Made by a program: the position numbers and the translations under genes. Positions 1-11,615 of a stretch of DNA of 64,000 bases are shown here, piece by piece. The notes below the pieces were generated by a model. The model was not told where the DNA came from. It made no database searches and worked only from the letters and a program-made list of their open reading frames with translations. The first letter of the stretch is position 1. Each line of letters begins with the position of its first letter. The stretch comes from Prostheceraeus crozeri (lineage: Eukaryota > Platyhelminthes > Polycladida > Euryleptidae). The stretch is from contig CAJQUW010007961.1 in the NCBI GenBank assembly GCA_907163375.1, forward strand, positions 1 to 64,000, written 5' to 3'.

Positions 1-2665
1 TGGCGATCAGCTGATGACGTAATACCCATCATCCAAACACTAAAAATCCCGTCTATCTCCGGTTCTAGTCCTCCGATTGAGCTGGAAATACACCATTTCC
101 ATGTAGAATTTGACGCTGAATCCGAATCTGGCCTCCGTTTTCCCATCCGATGCTTCGTTTTGGCTCTACAGTAGGCAGCCATCGCAAAAATTCTAACTCT
201 TGTCGTTTTTCCGAAAAATGTTGAACATTTTTCTCGCCGATTGACTTGAAACTCTCCGATTGACTTGAAACTCACCATACAGATAAAGAATTTCACGCTG
301 ATTCCAAATCTGAAATCCGTTTTCCAATCCGATGCTTCGTTTTGAAGCTACAGCCCAAAACGTCCCAAATTCTAACTCTGTCGTTTTTCACCAATGTCCC
401 AAAATCTTAAATGGCGTCTCACATCTAAACGAAGACAGATAGGAACAAGCCGATTCTTTCACTGAATTTGTCTCACTCTTAGCTTTCAAACGAGCTATTG
501 CACGACAAAATCCGTCCACTGGAAGCCAAAATCGAAGCAAGCTGTCCAGAGGGGGGGGGGAGGTCAGTGAAAATTTTTTCTCTCCGATTTCGCTGGAAAC
601 ATCCTTCCTAACCCAAAATTTCACGTAGATTCCGAATCTGGCCTCCGTTTTCTCATCCGATGCTTCGTTTGGGCGCTACACACCAAAACGTCCCACATTT
701 TAACTCTGTCGTTTTTTCGAAAAATGTTGAAAATTTTTTCTCTCCGATTGACTTGAAACTCACCATACAGATAAAGAATTTCACGCTGATTCCAAATCTG
801 AAATCCGTTTTCCAATCCGATGCTTCGTTTTGAAGCTACAGCCCAAAACGTCCCAAATTCTAACTCTGTCGTTTTTCACCAATGTCCCAAAATCTTAAAT
901 GGCGTCTCACATCTAAACGAAGACAGATAGGAACAAGCCGATTCTTTCACTGAATTTGTCTCACTCTTAGCTTTCAAACGAGCTATTGCACGACAAAATT
1001 CGTCCACTGGAAGCCAAAATCGAAGCAAGCTGTCCAGAGGGGGGGGGGAAGGTCAGTGAAAATTTTTTCTCTCCGATTGCTTTCAAATTCACCATACAGA
1101 TGCAGAATTTCACGCTGAATCCGAATCTGGCCTCCGTTTTCTCATCCGAGGCTTCGTTTGGGCCCTACACACCAAAACGTCCCACATTTTAACTCTGTCG
1201 TTTTTTCGAAAAATGTTGAAAATTTTTTCTCTCCGATTGACTTGAAACTCACCATACAGATAAAGAATTTCACGCTGATTCCAAATCTGAAATCCGTTTT
1301 CCAATCCGATGCTTCGTTTTGAAGCTACAGCCCAAAACGTCCCAAATTCTAACTCTGTCGTTTTTCACCAATGTCCCAAAATCTTAAATGGCGTCTCACA
1401 TCTAAACGAAGACAGATAGGAACAAGCCGATTCTTTCACTGAATTTGTCTCACTCTTAGCTTTCAAACGAGCTATTGCACGACAAAATTCGTCCACTGGA
1501 AGCCAAAATCGAAGCAAGCTGTCCAGAGGGGGGGGGGAAGGTCAGTGAAAATTTTTTCTCTCCGATTGCTTTCAAATTCACCATACAGATGCAGAATTTC
1601 ACGCTGAATCCGAATCTGGCCTCCGTTTTCTCATCCGAGGCTTCGTTTGGGCCCTACACACCAAAACGTCCCACATTTTAACTCTGTCGTTTTTTCGAAA
1701 AATGTTGAAAATTTTTTCTCTCCGATTGACTTGAAACTCACCATACAGATAAAGAATTTCACGCTGATTCCAAATCTGAAATCCGTTTTCCAATCCGATG
1801 CTTCGTTTTGAAGCTACAGCCCAAAACGTCCCAAATTCTAACTCTGTCGTTTTTCACCAATGTCCCAAAATCTTAAATGGCGTCTCACATCTAAACGAAG
1901 ACAGATAGGAACAAGCCGATTCTTTCACTGAATTTGTCTCACTCTTAGCTTTCAAACGAGCTATTGCACGACAAAATTCGTCCACTGGAAGCCAAAATCG
2001 AAGCAAGCTGTCCAGAGGGGGGGGGACGTCAGCGAAAAATTTTTTCTCTCCGATTGCTTTCAAATTCACCATACAGATGCAGAATTTCACGCTGAATCCG
2101 AATCTGGCCTCCGTTTTCTCATCCGAGGCTTCGTTTGGGCCCTACACACCAAAACGTCCCACATTTTAACTCTGTCGTTTTTTCGAAAAATGTTGAAAAT
2201 TTTTTCTCTCCGATTGACTTGAAACTCACCATACAGATAAAGAATTTCACGCTGATTCCAAATCTGAAATCCGTTTTCCAATCCGATGCTTCGTTTTGAA
2301 GCTACAGCCCAAAACGTCCCAAATTCTAACTCTGTCGTTTTTCACCAATGTCCCAAAATCTTAAATGGCGTCTCACATCTAAACGAAGACAGATAGGAAC
2401 AAGCCGATTCTTTCACTGAATTTGTCTCACTCTTAGCTTTCAAACGAGCTATTGCACGACAAAATTCGTCCACTGGAAGCCAAAATCGAAGCAAGCTGTC
2501 CAAAGGGGGGGGGGACGTCAGCGAAAAATTTTTTCTCTCCGATTGCTTTCAAATTCACCATACAGATGCAGAATTTCACGCTGAATCCGAATCTGGCCTC
2601 CGTTTTCTCATCCGAGGCTTCGTTTGGGCCCTACACACCAAAACGTCCCACATTTTAACTCTGCC
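1..2665. repeat. Higher-order satellite array, about 489-bp unit
   Basis: About five tandem copies of a unit of 488-489 bp; equivalent points fall near 252, 739, 1228, 1717 and 2206. Each unit holds two related modules of about 150 bp, both beginning CTCTCCGATTG and containing AATTTCACGCTGA and GCTTCGTTT, plus a spacer of about 190 bp that ends in a run of 9-10 G. The modules differ from one another much more than successive units do, which is the signature of a higher-order repeat homogenised as a block. The leftmost unit is more diverged and the array continues beyond the window edge. Short open frames on both strands recur with the same period and are products of the repeat, not genes. I do not recognise the family. 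Confidence 0.93.
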
Positions 2666-3010
2666 AAAATTTTGAAGAAACAGTTTTTCTCGCCGATTGA
2701 GCTGGAAATCACATCACAGATGCAGAATTTGACGCTGAATCCGAATCTGGCCACCGTTTCACCATCCAAGACAATCTAGGCGGTCGCCCATGTCAACCTA
2801 GACGGTCGCCCACGTCAACCTAGACGGTCGCCCACGTCAACCTAGACGGTCGCCCAAGTCCACCAGGCGGTCGGACCAACTCACTCGAGTCTCACACTCT
2901 GTCGTTGCAGAGGGGGGGGGGGAGTCAGCGAACATGTTGTGAACCAACCTGGCCGGCACACCACGACAGACTCTGTCGTTCCAGAGGGGGGGGAGGGGGG
3001 CGCGCTGTGT
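2666..3010. repeat. Satellite edge with 22-bp minisatellite and G-tracts
   Basis: The array decays here. At about 2779-2878 lie five copies of a 22-bp unit (core CGGTCGCCCA at 2781, 2803, 2825 and 2847, with a diverged fifth copy near 2868). Two further G-runs follow, near 2911-2921 and 2985-3000, each preceded by the words CTCTGTCGTT and CAGAG that also occur in the satellite unit, so these are probably decayed satellite remnants. Confidence 0.85.
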
Positions 3011-3790
3011 TTATTCTGGACCTTTTGTTACTACTTACATGTATGAGATAATAATAATTTCAATGATATGATTTCCAGACAATGCTTTGACAAAATTACT
3101 TCTATAACACGTCATTTGAAAAGCAATTGAAGAATTTTTCAAGCATTATCTGAACTGAAATAATCTATGGAACACATTTTGTAGTACTTTGCCTTAATTT
3201 CACTAGACTATGTGGACGGCCTAATTGCAGATTCACTCTTGTCATCAATTAATATTTACACGAAGGTCTGACTAAAAAGTTAGCGTCCTTAAATTTTCTG
3301 CAATTTTACAATATTTTTGTTGAAGATTTATCTATTTGATTGAAAAACATTGCGCTTATCTTGACACGGTTCAATATCAGGTTATGTATCATTCATTCAA
3401 ATCTGCTTACTAGAACAAAAAAGTATGTGTTTACAGAAAAACAGTGATCGGCGAATTAGATTGTTTAAGTGTGTCATCGTAAATTTGCTTTTAATACTTC
3501 TTTCGACATTTTTTGGTCGATGCAAATTTTAATTGAAGCAAAAACATAATTTTGTCGACTAGTTCCGAGTATTCACTCTTTGTCAAGGCCAAATTTTCAT
3601 TGACCAGAAGTTATTCTAGGAGGTACTAAAAGCAAATTTGCTATGAAACAACAGCATCTAGCTATTTCTCGTATCATGTTCTATCGTGACCTGTCATAAT
3701 TTTTGATGACTCTTACCTCTGCCAACCACATCCCTGAGCCTCTACTTTATCAATCAAATAAATGATTCAGATTTTGGACTTTGAGAGTTT
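3011..3790. other. No gene seen; AT-rich unique DNA
   Basis: No open frame of note, no repeat structure and no RNA motif that I can support. Confidence 0.5.
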
Positions 3791-3799
3791 TTGCATTTG

Positions 3800-5680
3800 T
3801 TTCATTTACGAGAGTACAAATATCAGACCTCCAATCCAGAGCTCAATCTCAGGACAATAAAGTGGCTCGCTGATCGAACTAACTTCCTACTGAAATCAAA
3901 CAGGGATACATTATTGACGACGAGAATGGCAACTAGCACTACCGTGAAGAAAAGAACACCCGCGATAGCTCCAGACAAATTCTGGTCTCACGCAGAAGGG
4001 ACACATTCTGGTTGTATGAAGAAGAACCGCCACTGCCTTGGCCTCGATGGGAGGAATCCTTTCGCAATTACATATGCTCCTCAATGATTATGTTCTACCT
4101 GCAGAACGAACCCCTGACGAAATGCTACTTTGCAACAACTAAAACTGGTCTTAAGGCATTTTTAGCACATTCAGATTACGCAAAAAAGAACACGGTAACA
4201 AATGAACAGTATTTAGCGGCAGCAGAATCTGTGTTCCACAAGTCAGTTATCAAAGTGCGTGAACACATAGACTTTTCAAAGCGAATTCTAAGTTCTGCTC
4301 AGTAGCCCAACTTGCTCGAGGTGTCTGCAACTAAGACACACGACAGAGAATATCACAAAAATGTTCAATCAATCTTCTAAAATGCAAGGACATTGTACAA
4401 GCAGAAGAGACAGCGAGGCAGGGTACATCAAAACTGCATTCTACAAGAATATCAAAAACGGTCAAGCAGATTTTCTCACATCAAAAGAAGACGCGTAGCA
4501 GCAAACCATGTCGGGGATGCGCTGACATGCAAACGGACACTATCATGAGGATAAGTATTGCTCTGCAAAAAGGTAAACAATGCAATTTTTGAAAAATCTA
4601 GTCATTTTTCGAAGTGCTACATTAAGAAACATCAGCAATCGGAGAAGACATACCAGGATAATACACAAAACACATTCAAGGATGAAGACATGTTCCGCAA
4701 TGGCATTAACAGCGTACGAGTATCAACAAAGAGATGTTTCGAGTCTACGGTTGTAATTCAAATTGACCCACTTGCTAACAGCCGAGGCTGAAAGTTGCTC
4801 TTGACCGGTATAACTTGGAGCCAATTTCAAGTAGGCCTAAACTTCCAGGGTAAATGTGATTTGAATCAATATTTTGAAAAGCCTACAAATTTTGATTCTC
4901 ATTAATTAATGGCAGTGTCCGTCAAAGGATGGTTTCCATCACTAGATGTTCTCACGTCAAGAAGACAAAAATCGACTTATTTTAACTACCTATCAGTTAT
5001 GGAGCTGCTAGACACCATAATGTTTTCTCTTGTTATTACTTTGGATGGCTAAGCAACGGAAGTACGAAAGATTCAGACATCAGCTTCTGACAACTCATGG
5101 GAGAAATCTGGATTGCAATCAATGTTAACTCAAATGTCGAATCTCACAAGAGATGATATCGGAAAGCTCCTATACTTCAAACACCACATTCAATTGATGC
5201 GCGGAGCAAGTCTACCTAAAACATCAAAATTATGTCAAATTCAACGTCATCGAATAGACAAGGCGGAAATATATTCAACGGAAGGCCAAGACATTTGGCA
5301 CAAGGTTGAATTGGTTAACGGAGTGGCCATCGTTTATAAACCAAATGGAGACATCAGAATCACATCAGATATTTTTAGAACTCAATAAATCAATTGAACG
5401 GTTAAGATTTCTTCTTGCACAAATTCGATATTTATGTGCAAAATTGGACAAAGCGCACATTTTCAAGACGATCTTGGAAAAGCTATTTAAATATTGACCT
5501 TGATGAGAAAAGCAACCTTTTAACGACAGCGATAACTCCTAGAGGGCCATACGCATATGTCAACCTATCCATTGATCTCAAGGATTCGGCGGCTGTTCTT
5601 CAAAAATTAATTCACAAATCTCTGATGTCCGGCTGCTATTTGTATATTGGCGAAATCTTAGGTGCACGGATCAACGAGTG
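3800..5680 (+). mobile_element. Old, broken Ty3/Gypsy-like retrotransposon (gag to RT remnant)
   Basis: Fossil. The left part (about 3990-4305) has the W-x2-W-x3-F-x2-Y pattern (WPRWEESFRNYI) followed by a region with the spacing typical of capsid-type gag proteins of invertebrate Ty3/Gypsy elements. The right part (about 5280-5680) has the reverse transcriptase entry motif KPNGDIRITSD, then a stretch around NLLTTAITPRGPYAY matching the family's substrate-binding region. The order gag then RT on the plus strand agrees with one element. I see no LTRs, RNase H or integrase, and the coding sequence is spread over several frames with many breaks (at least five), so it is old. An alternative is two unrelated fragments of the same superfamily. 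The gag call is weaker than the RT call. Confidence 0.6.
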
Positions 5681-5719
5681 AGGAATATACCAACAATTTT
5701 CCACAAATATGCCAACATA

Positions 5720-6738
5720 CAGTGGCGTAGCGTGCTTTCAGACCATAGGCCTTCGCCACACTATGGACTCCTGCTTATACACCAGAGTCAGACAACTTGA
5801 ATTTTGAGGCATTCAAATGACTAATTGGACGTTAATCTTAATTTCAGTGAATTTTCAAGCTTAAACTACGCATGTATGTTCAACGCTAGGTGTGTATTAC
5901 TACACAATGAAATGGAAGCACATGTGATAAGCAAAAAAGTGATAATACACTGATGAATTCTATAGACTGCTCTAAACGTGCTGATTTATAATTACATGTG
6001 CATTCATTTATTTTAGTCCAATGTGACAGACAGTTTTCTTAACAGTGTCATTGTGAGCTTGCGAACCTAAGCTTATTATTCTTCAATTCGACCCTGTCTG
6101 CCAAGAATTTAAATCTTCAAAATGCAATGAAAATGCGATTTTTTTGCTCAGGGTGACTTAAATGATAAGTATTGCTCATTACAAGCGGTATGACTAATGA
6201 GATCTTAGTCTAGGAAGAACCAAGCAGAGCATCTCTCTCAAGGAAAGCACAATACATGTAGAATAGTTTGCTGCGTTTACTACAGCCTGTCAATCTCTCA
6301 TGTATTTCATATTTAGAGCTCAAGATATGCCTACTTTTTATAGTAAATAATTATAAATAATTAATTATTAATAATTTAATTATAAAATACATAGTCATAG
6401 CTTTTCAAATGAATAGCTTAGGTTCACAAGCTCACGATGAGGCTGTTGAGAGAAAAGTCTCACATTGGGAAGACATTTAAGAGGAATGCATGCGCATGTT
6501 ATTGTTGTACTGTAAGTCAATACGTACAAGGTAGTCTGAACTTCAATGTACATGTATTTTAATTTAGAAATCTTAGCTTTTATTCATCACACATACTTTC
6601 AATTCATTAAGGAGTTATCCATATCATAGCATCGAATATTTAAGTTTAAAAATACATTGAAATTAAGATTAATGTCTAATTAGTAACTAGAAGATTGTGC
6701 AGCGAAGGCCTGTGGTCTGGAAGAACGAGACGACACTG
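5720..6738. mobile_element. Foldback / large MITE-like inverted repeat, about 1 kb
   Basis: The ends are inverted (left CAGTGGCGTAGCGTGC, right reads CAGTGTCGTCTCGTTC on the other strand). Homology between the arms continues inward for about 350 bp: AGACCATAGGCCTTCG against AGACCACAGGCCTTCG, TTAATCTTAATTTCA in both arms, and GTGAGCTTGCGAACCTAAGC against GTGAGCTTGTGAACCTAAGC. A spacer of about 330 bp, including a very AT-rich stretch near 6340-6390, separates them. No transposase is present. The CAGTG terminus resembles hAT-type ends, but no 8-bp target duplication is visible, so the superfamily is unassigned. Confidence 0.75.
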
Positions 6739-7152
6739 GACACTTCCATCGATCTTTGACGAGAACCCGGACCTTTTTGCAGTGGGAGATAATGTATGAC
6801 TATGTGAAGCGACCTCACACGTTCAAAGGTCGCACTCCGTGGAGCGAGCCACTCGCGTTAGTCCTTATATAACCAATGCACCGATCGGTACACCGAAAAT
6901 TTTGAAAAGCTACGCCGAAGCATATATTAAATGTATTTTTTCTCGCGTTCTAGATTTTCCTGTGGGCTGTCGAAGGTTTTTAATATTGAAGGAAGGATCT
7001 CTACTTTTTATAACAAATGTTCATATGTTCCAGAATTCAATGTTAATTTTATAATATGAAATTATAATGGAAGTTCTTCATAAAAAAATTGAAACAGACT
7101 TATATTTTTTAATGTAAAATTTTTAATATAAAATAAGCATAAAATTTATTTT
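6739..7152. other. No gene seen
   Basis: AT-rich sequence without a credible coding frame or structured repeat. Confidence 0.4.
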
Positions 7153-7288
7153 GACAATACCAAGGACATCTATGATTGATGTAAGATATCTAAGGGACGT
7201 TCAACTCCCATACCATGTACTGGACTGGAGGCCAGTGTCTTTGTCAGATTTGATTAATGACGGTTGTTTGTGCACATCTGGATAAAAC
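7153..7288 (+). repeat. Left copy of an inverted repeat pair flanking the DD41D region
   Basis: Matches the reverse complement of 10095-10270 in at least two blocks: GATATCTAAGGGACGTTCAA and the downstream words TTGATTAATGACG and ATCTGGATAA. The right copy contains an extra internal inverted duplication that is absent here. The pair may be the ends of a larger decayed element into which the mariner inserted, or two independent insertions in opposite orientation. Confidence 0.65.
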
Positions 7289-8011
7289 CGCGAAACAAGT
7301 TGTAAACAATTATCCAGTACTCTAATACGTTCATTCATACAAGGAATCTATTGAAAGAAGATTCTGGACCCATTCAAGAAATGACTAAAGAATTACAGAA
7401 CTCCCACAAGAATATGCAACTGTCAATAACAGCTGCAATATCAACTGCTAGTGATTGAAGCTGTTCACCTACGGCACGCAGCATTAATGGCTATTGGTGT
7501 GGATTCTGTATATTTTATACATGCTTTGCGAAAATCGATTCGGTAGTGCTTTTTCGGAGAATTGTGGACTCATTCTGGAAAATTTTTGATAATCTACATG
7601 TATTTCCTTTGCTCAAAGCAGTCATTGACTAAGTGATAAGTTATAACTGATCAGTAATGATTTTATTTGCTACTACAATCATTGCAGCAATATTTTCCAT
7701 GCCTTATTCATTGTTATAGGCTACAAGTAAAAGACATGATTAAAATCAGAAGAAAATCTACCGATGATTCAATCAGAAACGAACAAAAACAAATTGAAAC
7801 ATTAAGAATTGATAATACTAAGATTGGTAGAACAAATGAAAATGCCAAAAGTTAAGGAAGAGTCGTTTGAATATCCATTCCTTCAGAAGATCCTTTATCA
7901 AGATTTAGGTGGAAAAGAGCAACCAGTCTTGTCTTCCCAAGTGCGCCTCCTCGTAATGAGTGGTTACCGATGTCAATATATATTTATCTCTTATTAGACA
8001 TCTCGTGATTA
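7289..8011. other. Unrecognised sequence with two short open frames
   Basis: Overlapping plus-strand frames at 7667-7855 and 7809-7997 contain a Lys/Glu/Asn-rich stretch that could be part of a coiled coil. I recognise no domain and would not call a gene; they may be remnants of the repeat that the mariner entered. Confidence 0.3.
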
Positions 8012-8013
8012 TA

Positions 8014-8054
8014 CAGGTCGTCCAAGAAGTGGGGTGCGATTCTTGGACGACCTG
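8014..8054. repeat. Perfect hairpin at the left mariner terminus
   Basis: The first 15 bp of the TIR (8014-8028) are repeated in perfect inverted orientation at 8040-8054 with an 11-nt loop, and the hairpin is followed by another TA (8055-8056). The right terminus has no such second copy. It looks like an extra TIR half added inside the left end, or a 41-bp micro-element with its own TA flanks. Confidence 0.85.
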
Positions 8055-8183
8055 TACGTGGGGATAGGTTTGCCTTTGAATATATAGGCCTTTTTTTATT
8101 TATTAGTTTGTTTAACAATTATTAAAACTTTGATTCATTGTTAACAATTACTAAAAATTTGTTTCTTTATTTCAGACTTAACA

Positions 8184-9282
8184 ATGTGTGAAGTAGATCC
8201 AGGTGGTGATGAAATTGTTGATCAAAGTCCAAACACTTTGGAAGCACGAATATTAGCAGCAGCGTGGTGGCATGAATCCGGAAAAACAAAGTATGACATG
8301 AAGGTTGTTCGCGATAGGTTTAATGAAAAATTCAATGAAGTGGTGCCAAGAGGAGAAAAAATAAGAGAATGGGAAGACAGATTGTTCTTAACGGGTTCCA
8401 TATTGGATAAAAAGCGCTCTGGCCGCCCCAAAGAAAGATCAAGCAAAGTTGCCGATATTGAACAGTCAGTTAGACAGTCGCCAACAAAAAATATACGTAG
8501 TCGTGCATCTGAATTGGATATGATGAAATCAACACTCCCACAATGCCATGAAAAAAGACTGTAATTTTAAAGATTTCCGACCAACCACGGTGCAGCTTTT
8601 ATCACCAGAAGATAAACTTAATAGGGTTGATGCCTGCAGGAAAATCCTTGAATCAGTTCCAAGCAAGCGTGATAGAGATTGTACGTTTCTTAGCGACGAA
8701 TGTGCAATTTACGCTGATGGTAAAAGAAAATTTTCGTTCTTTTGGTCAAAAGAAAATCCACATTATTTTGATCAAATAAAACAATATCCTCCGCAAATAA
8801 TGATATGGTGTGCAGTATCAGCGTCTCATTTAATCGGACCGCTTGTGTGTAATGGTCGAATTACTGCAACAAGTTACTGTGAGATGTTGGAAACCAAATT
8901 TATACCAGCTTTAAGAAAAACACGAATTCGCAAGCCATTTTTTCAGCAAGACGGAGCTCCAGGACACACGGCCTTAGTTACGCGTGAATTCCTTAACAGA
9001 ACTTTTCCGGATCATTGGATTGGTAAGTTCGGTCCAGTACCCTGGCCGCCACGAAGTCCGGACTTGACAACCCAGGATAATGCCGTTTGGGGAATCTTGA
9101 AGAAGAATATTATTGGTCTGGAAATTGCGAGTGTAGCTGAATTGACAGAAATCGCGGAAGATTTTTTAACTGAAATGAATGAAGACAAAGAACTTCTACA
9201 AAGAATGTCCGATAGAACATGGAGACGAATAGAACTTGTGATTCGTGTAAACGGTGAACAGGTGGATCCCTATGACAAATGA
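8184..9282 (+). pseudogene. DD41D mariner-type transposase, one frameshift
   Basis: DDE transposase that would cut and paste the surrounding element in the nucleus. The N-terminal part (8184 to about 8540) is the DNA-binding region, with a GRP-like motif (SGRPKERSS). The catalytic part (about 8540-9282) has the first Asp in TFLSDE, the second in FQQDGAPGH and the third in PDLTTQDNAVW. There are 84 residues between the first two and 41 between the second and third, hence DD41D (the rosa-like group). The C-terminus has the usual W-x-R-I-E pattern. The two parts lie in different frames; the shift sits at the CCC run at 8537-8539, where one extra C would explain it. Total length of about 360 residues is normal. 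The start ATG at 8184 lies 170 bp inside the left TIR, a typical distance. Confidence 0.9.
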
Positions 9283-9448
9283 ACACTTGAAATTGTTTTC
9301 AATTAACACTTTTTCCTACATAACCGGCTTGTACTTGTATACCTGTTACTATATTTCACAACATTTACTAATTGTTCATAAATACAAATTTTTACGAATC
9401 ACTTTACGTACATTTTCGAATCGCACCCCACTTCTTGGACGACCTGTA

Positions 9449-10094
9449 GAGTATCATCTGTGAGGAGGCCTTCAATTTATAATCAAGCTCCGATGAACAA
9501 ATAAAATGTGATTATGATGTCAGTGATTCATAAAATGCGAAGATCATATTGAATAAAAAACAAACCAAGCGTTCGTGATTGATAAATTCCACGATTTTAA
9601 GGTCCTACCGTATTGGGCAATTCAGGAACAGCACTGATAAGGATTTCAGTTGATTACGAAATCCGAATAAATTTCGTCGGTGAATATGAAAACATTCGTG
9701 CATCACTGTGACAAAAGTAGCCATCAATTTTCGTTTTATGAAAGCTGAGTAATAGAAGGACGGAAATATACCACACATGTTACATCGCTTCATTGCTCAT
9801 GAATTCTCGAATAAAGTCCACCTGTGGTCCAAATTATTATACAGGAGTAGGTTTTAGATAAGACAATGGGAAAATCAATGAAAATAGAAAGTCACAACTT
9901 ATTTGAAATTGACCATCGATGATATACTTGTATCTGTACATGTAGGCTACACTGCACAGATTCCTCCAACAATTTCTCTGCAAGACCGGGCGTGTGGCAA
10001 TGGGCCGGGTGTATTAGTTAGCATGTTCAGCAATCAATTCAACTGGATTCTGCTGTACTTCACAATAAGGAAGTGAATTGTTTGCCATTTGGTC
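9449..10094. other. No gene seen
   Basis: Non-coding sequence on the right flank of the mariner. A short minus-strand frame near 9605-9793 shows no recognisable domain. Confidence 0.4.
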
Positions 10095-10270
10095 CATGGT
10101 ATTATCCAGATACACACTATCGTCATTAATCAAGCTTATCGAAGTCCATGAGTACACTCCAGTGACTTCGATAAACTTGATTAATGACGATATTGTGTAT
10201 ATTATGACGCTAGTATGGATTTGAACGTCCCTTAGATATCTTATATTAATCATAGATGTCCCTGACAATA
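10095..10270 (-). repeat. Right copy of the inverted repeat, with an internal hairpin
   Basis: Reverse-complement homologue of 7153-7288. It contains a near-perfect inverted repeat: 29 bp at 10118-10146 against 10164-10193 (one mismatch, 17-nt loop), with weaker pairing continuing outward to about 10200. The hairpin is absent from the left copy. Confidence 0.8.
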
Positions 10271-10311
10271 CTTGCTGGTGATCTCTATGCGCAACCCGTC
10301 AATCTCTATGA

Positions 10312-10382
10312 TGTAGCATTATAATATCATGGATTTTTAGGGCAGTAATATCCTCCCGCAAAATCCATGTTGTAATGCTATT
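10312..10382. repeat. Small hairpin element, about 70 bp
   Basis: TAGCATTATAATAT and AAAATCC-type words on the left pair with AAAATCCATG and GTAATGCTA on the right. The right arm plus the following TATTGTATGTAACTCT also appears near 13400-13418, so this is part of a dispersed repeat family. Confidence 0.6.
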
Positions 10383-10449
10383 GTATGTAACTCTAATGTT
10401 ATATTCTATGTCTATTCTATGTAACTAACTGACGTTTGCTACATGATGG

Positions 10450-11615
10450 ATGTATGACAATATGGGGAATGAGCACTTGTGCAATGAATGCAAAAGAACT
10501 TTCAAAAGTTCTAGTGGTTTGACGAGGCATCGACGGTATTGCAAGAAAATAAGTAATCCACAAGCTATTGACATCACAGAAAATTCAAGAAAAGTGAAAA
10601 CTCATTTACATGTAGATAATGCCACCAATACTGCTCTTGAGGAATCAGTTAGTGAATCCATAGTTGAAATTTGAGAGTAAAAAGCAAGAGACTGATGATA
10701 CAGAATCAGAAGTGATTATTGGAAATTCCATTATTGGTGGTTATTTTCAAGATCATACTTGTCAAGTAAAGACACCCTTCACAAATACATCAATACACCA
10801 ATCAATGTCATCAACTGGTTCTAAGGATAACCAAACTGATCATATCAATGAAGAAACCAATCTGTCTTGGAAAATTGATCAGGCTTATGCTGAAGTGGTT
10901 CATTGGAAACCCAGTCTATTTCCAATACCTAGGATCAATGCAGGTAAACAGTTTGTTAAGTTACTGAGTGATCTTTTTATGGAGTTTGCTGAAGAATCTG
11001 CACGAGAGTCATTCGTTCTGAAAACTGCATTTACGATTCCTCATCTACTTCTACTATCTGCATACCCGTCTACAACATCTAAATCTCTGAGCGTCACACT
11101 CCTACGCAGAATAGAACTATGGCGCAATGGAAAGATAGAAGATTCGTTCCATGAGGCGAATGCATTACAGCAGCGAAAAAGCATTCGCAAGAGACCACGA
11201 AAACGAAAAGATGTAAAAAAGTACTTCGTTGAAATGATGACAAACTGACAAGTAAGAACCGTCATACTACTTCTGGAGGAGAAAATGCAAAATGGTGTTC
11301 ATAATTTGAATGATGTGGTGGACGGAAGAACGATAGAAGATATTTTGATTGAAAAGCATCCAGAACCAGGACCTAGCATCCTGAACTTGTATGCAACAGA
11401 TGGCCACAAGTTTACAATTTTCATCCAGCAATCTTTGACTCAGACAGTATTCTGAAAGCATCTTTACACAATCGAGGAGCAGCAGGTCCGTCTGGACTAG
11501 ATGCTGAAGAGTGGAGGAGGCTGCTATGTGGATTCGGTGCTTGCTCCTCTAATCTACGTCAAGCACTTGCAGCAGTAGCGAGACGCTTATGCGGAAGTGA
11601 GATAGATTCTGAATA
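10450..11615 (+). pseudogene. LINE ORF, N-terminal and early RT part, broken
   Basis: Non-LTR retrotransposon protein. It begins with a C2HC zinc finger (CNECKRTF, then HRRYC; Cys 11 and 14, His 27, Cys 31), as found at the start of LINEs with a restriction-like endonuclease. Next comes the family's linker (EVVHWKPSLFPIPR, with LLRRIELWRNGKIEDSFHEA about 100 residues later). From 11431 comes the segment before the RT core (GAAGPSGLDAEEWRRLL). The parts lie in different frames: frame changes occur near 10670 and between about 11250 and 11430. There is no catalytic RT motif because the copy switches to an inverted segment near 11615. The start ATG at 10450 was chosen because it opens the frame just before the zinc finger. 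Related to the minus-strand LINE at 22730-25060 but probably a different subfamily. Confidence 0.72.

Larger units (their letters stand above)
8014..9446 (+). mobile_element. Tc1/mariner-superfamily DNA transposon, DD41D group
   Basis: A 1,433-bp element with perfect 29-bp terminal inverted repeats (8014-8042 and 9418-9446; first bases CAGGTCGTCCAAGAAG), flanked on both sides by TA (8012-8013 and 9447-9448), the target duplication of this superfamily. It encodes one transposase. The perfect TIRs and TA flanks suggest a fairly recent insertion, although the transposase frame is interrupted once. At the left end the TIR is followed immediately by an inverted copy of its first 15 bp. Confidence 0.93.

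Noticed and set aside
388-2658. Recurring 64-, 68- and 78-codon open frames on both strands
   Set aside because: They repeat with the 489-bp satellite period and arise from the repeat sequence; no domain, no codon-level conservation beyond the DNA identity.
2779-2878. CRISPR-like array of 22-bp repeats
   Set aside because: Direct tandem without unique spacers, in a eukaryotic satellite context.
1-2930. G-quadruplex element
   Set aside because: Only one G-run per 489-bp unit, so an intramolecular quadruplex is not supported by the local sequence.
6340-6390. AT-rich stretch as replication origin or promoter
   Set aside because: It is the loop-side sequence of the foldback; no other signal supports a regulatory role.
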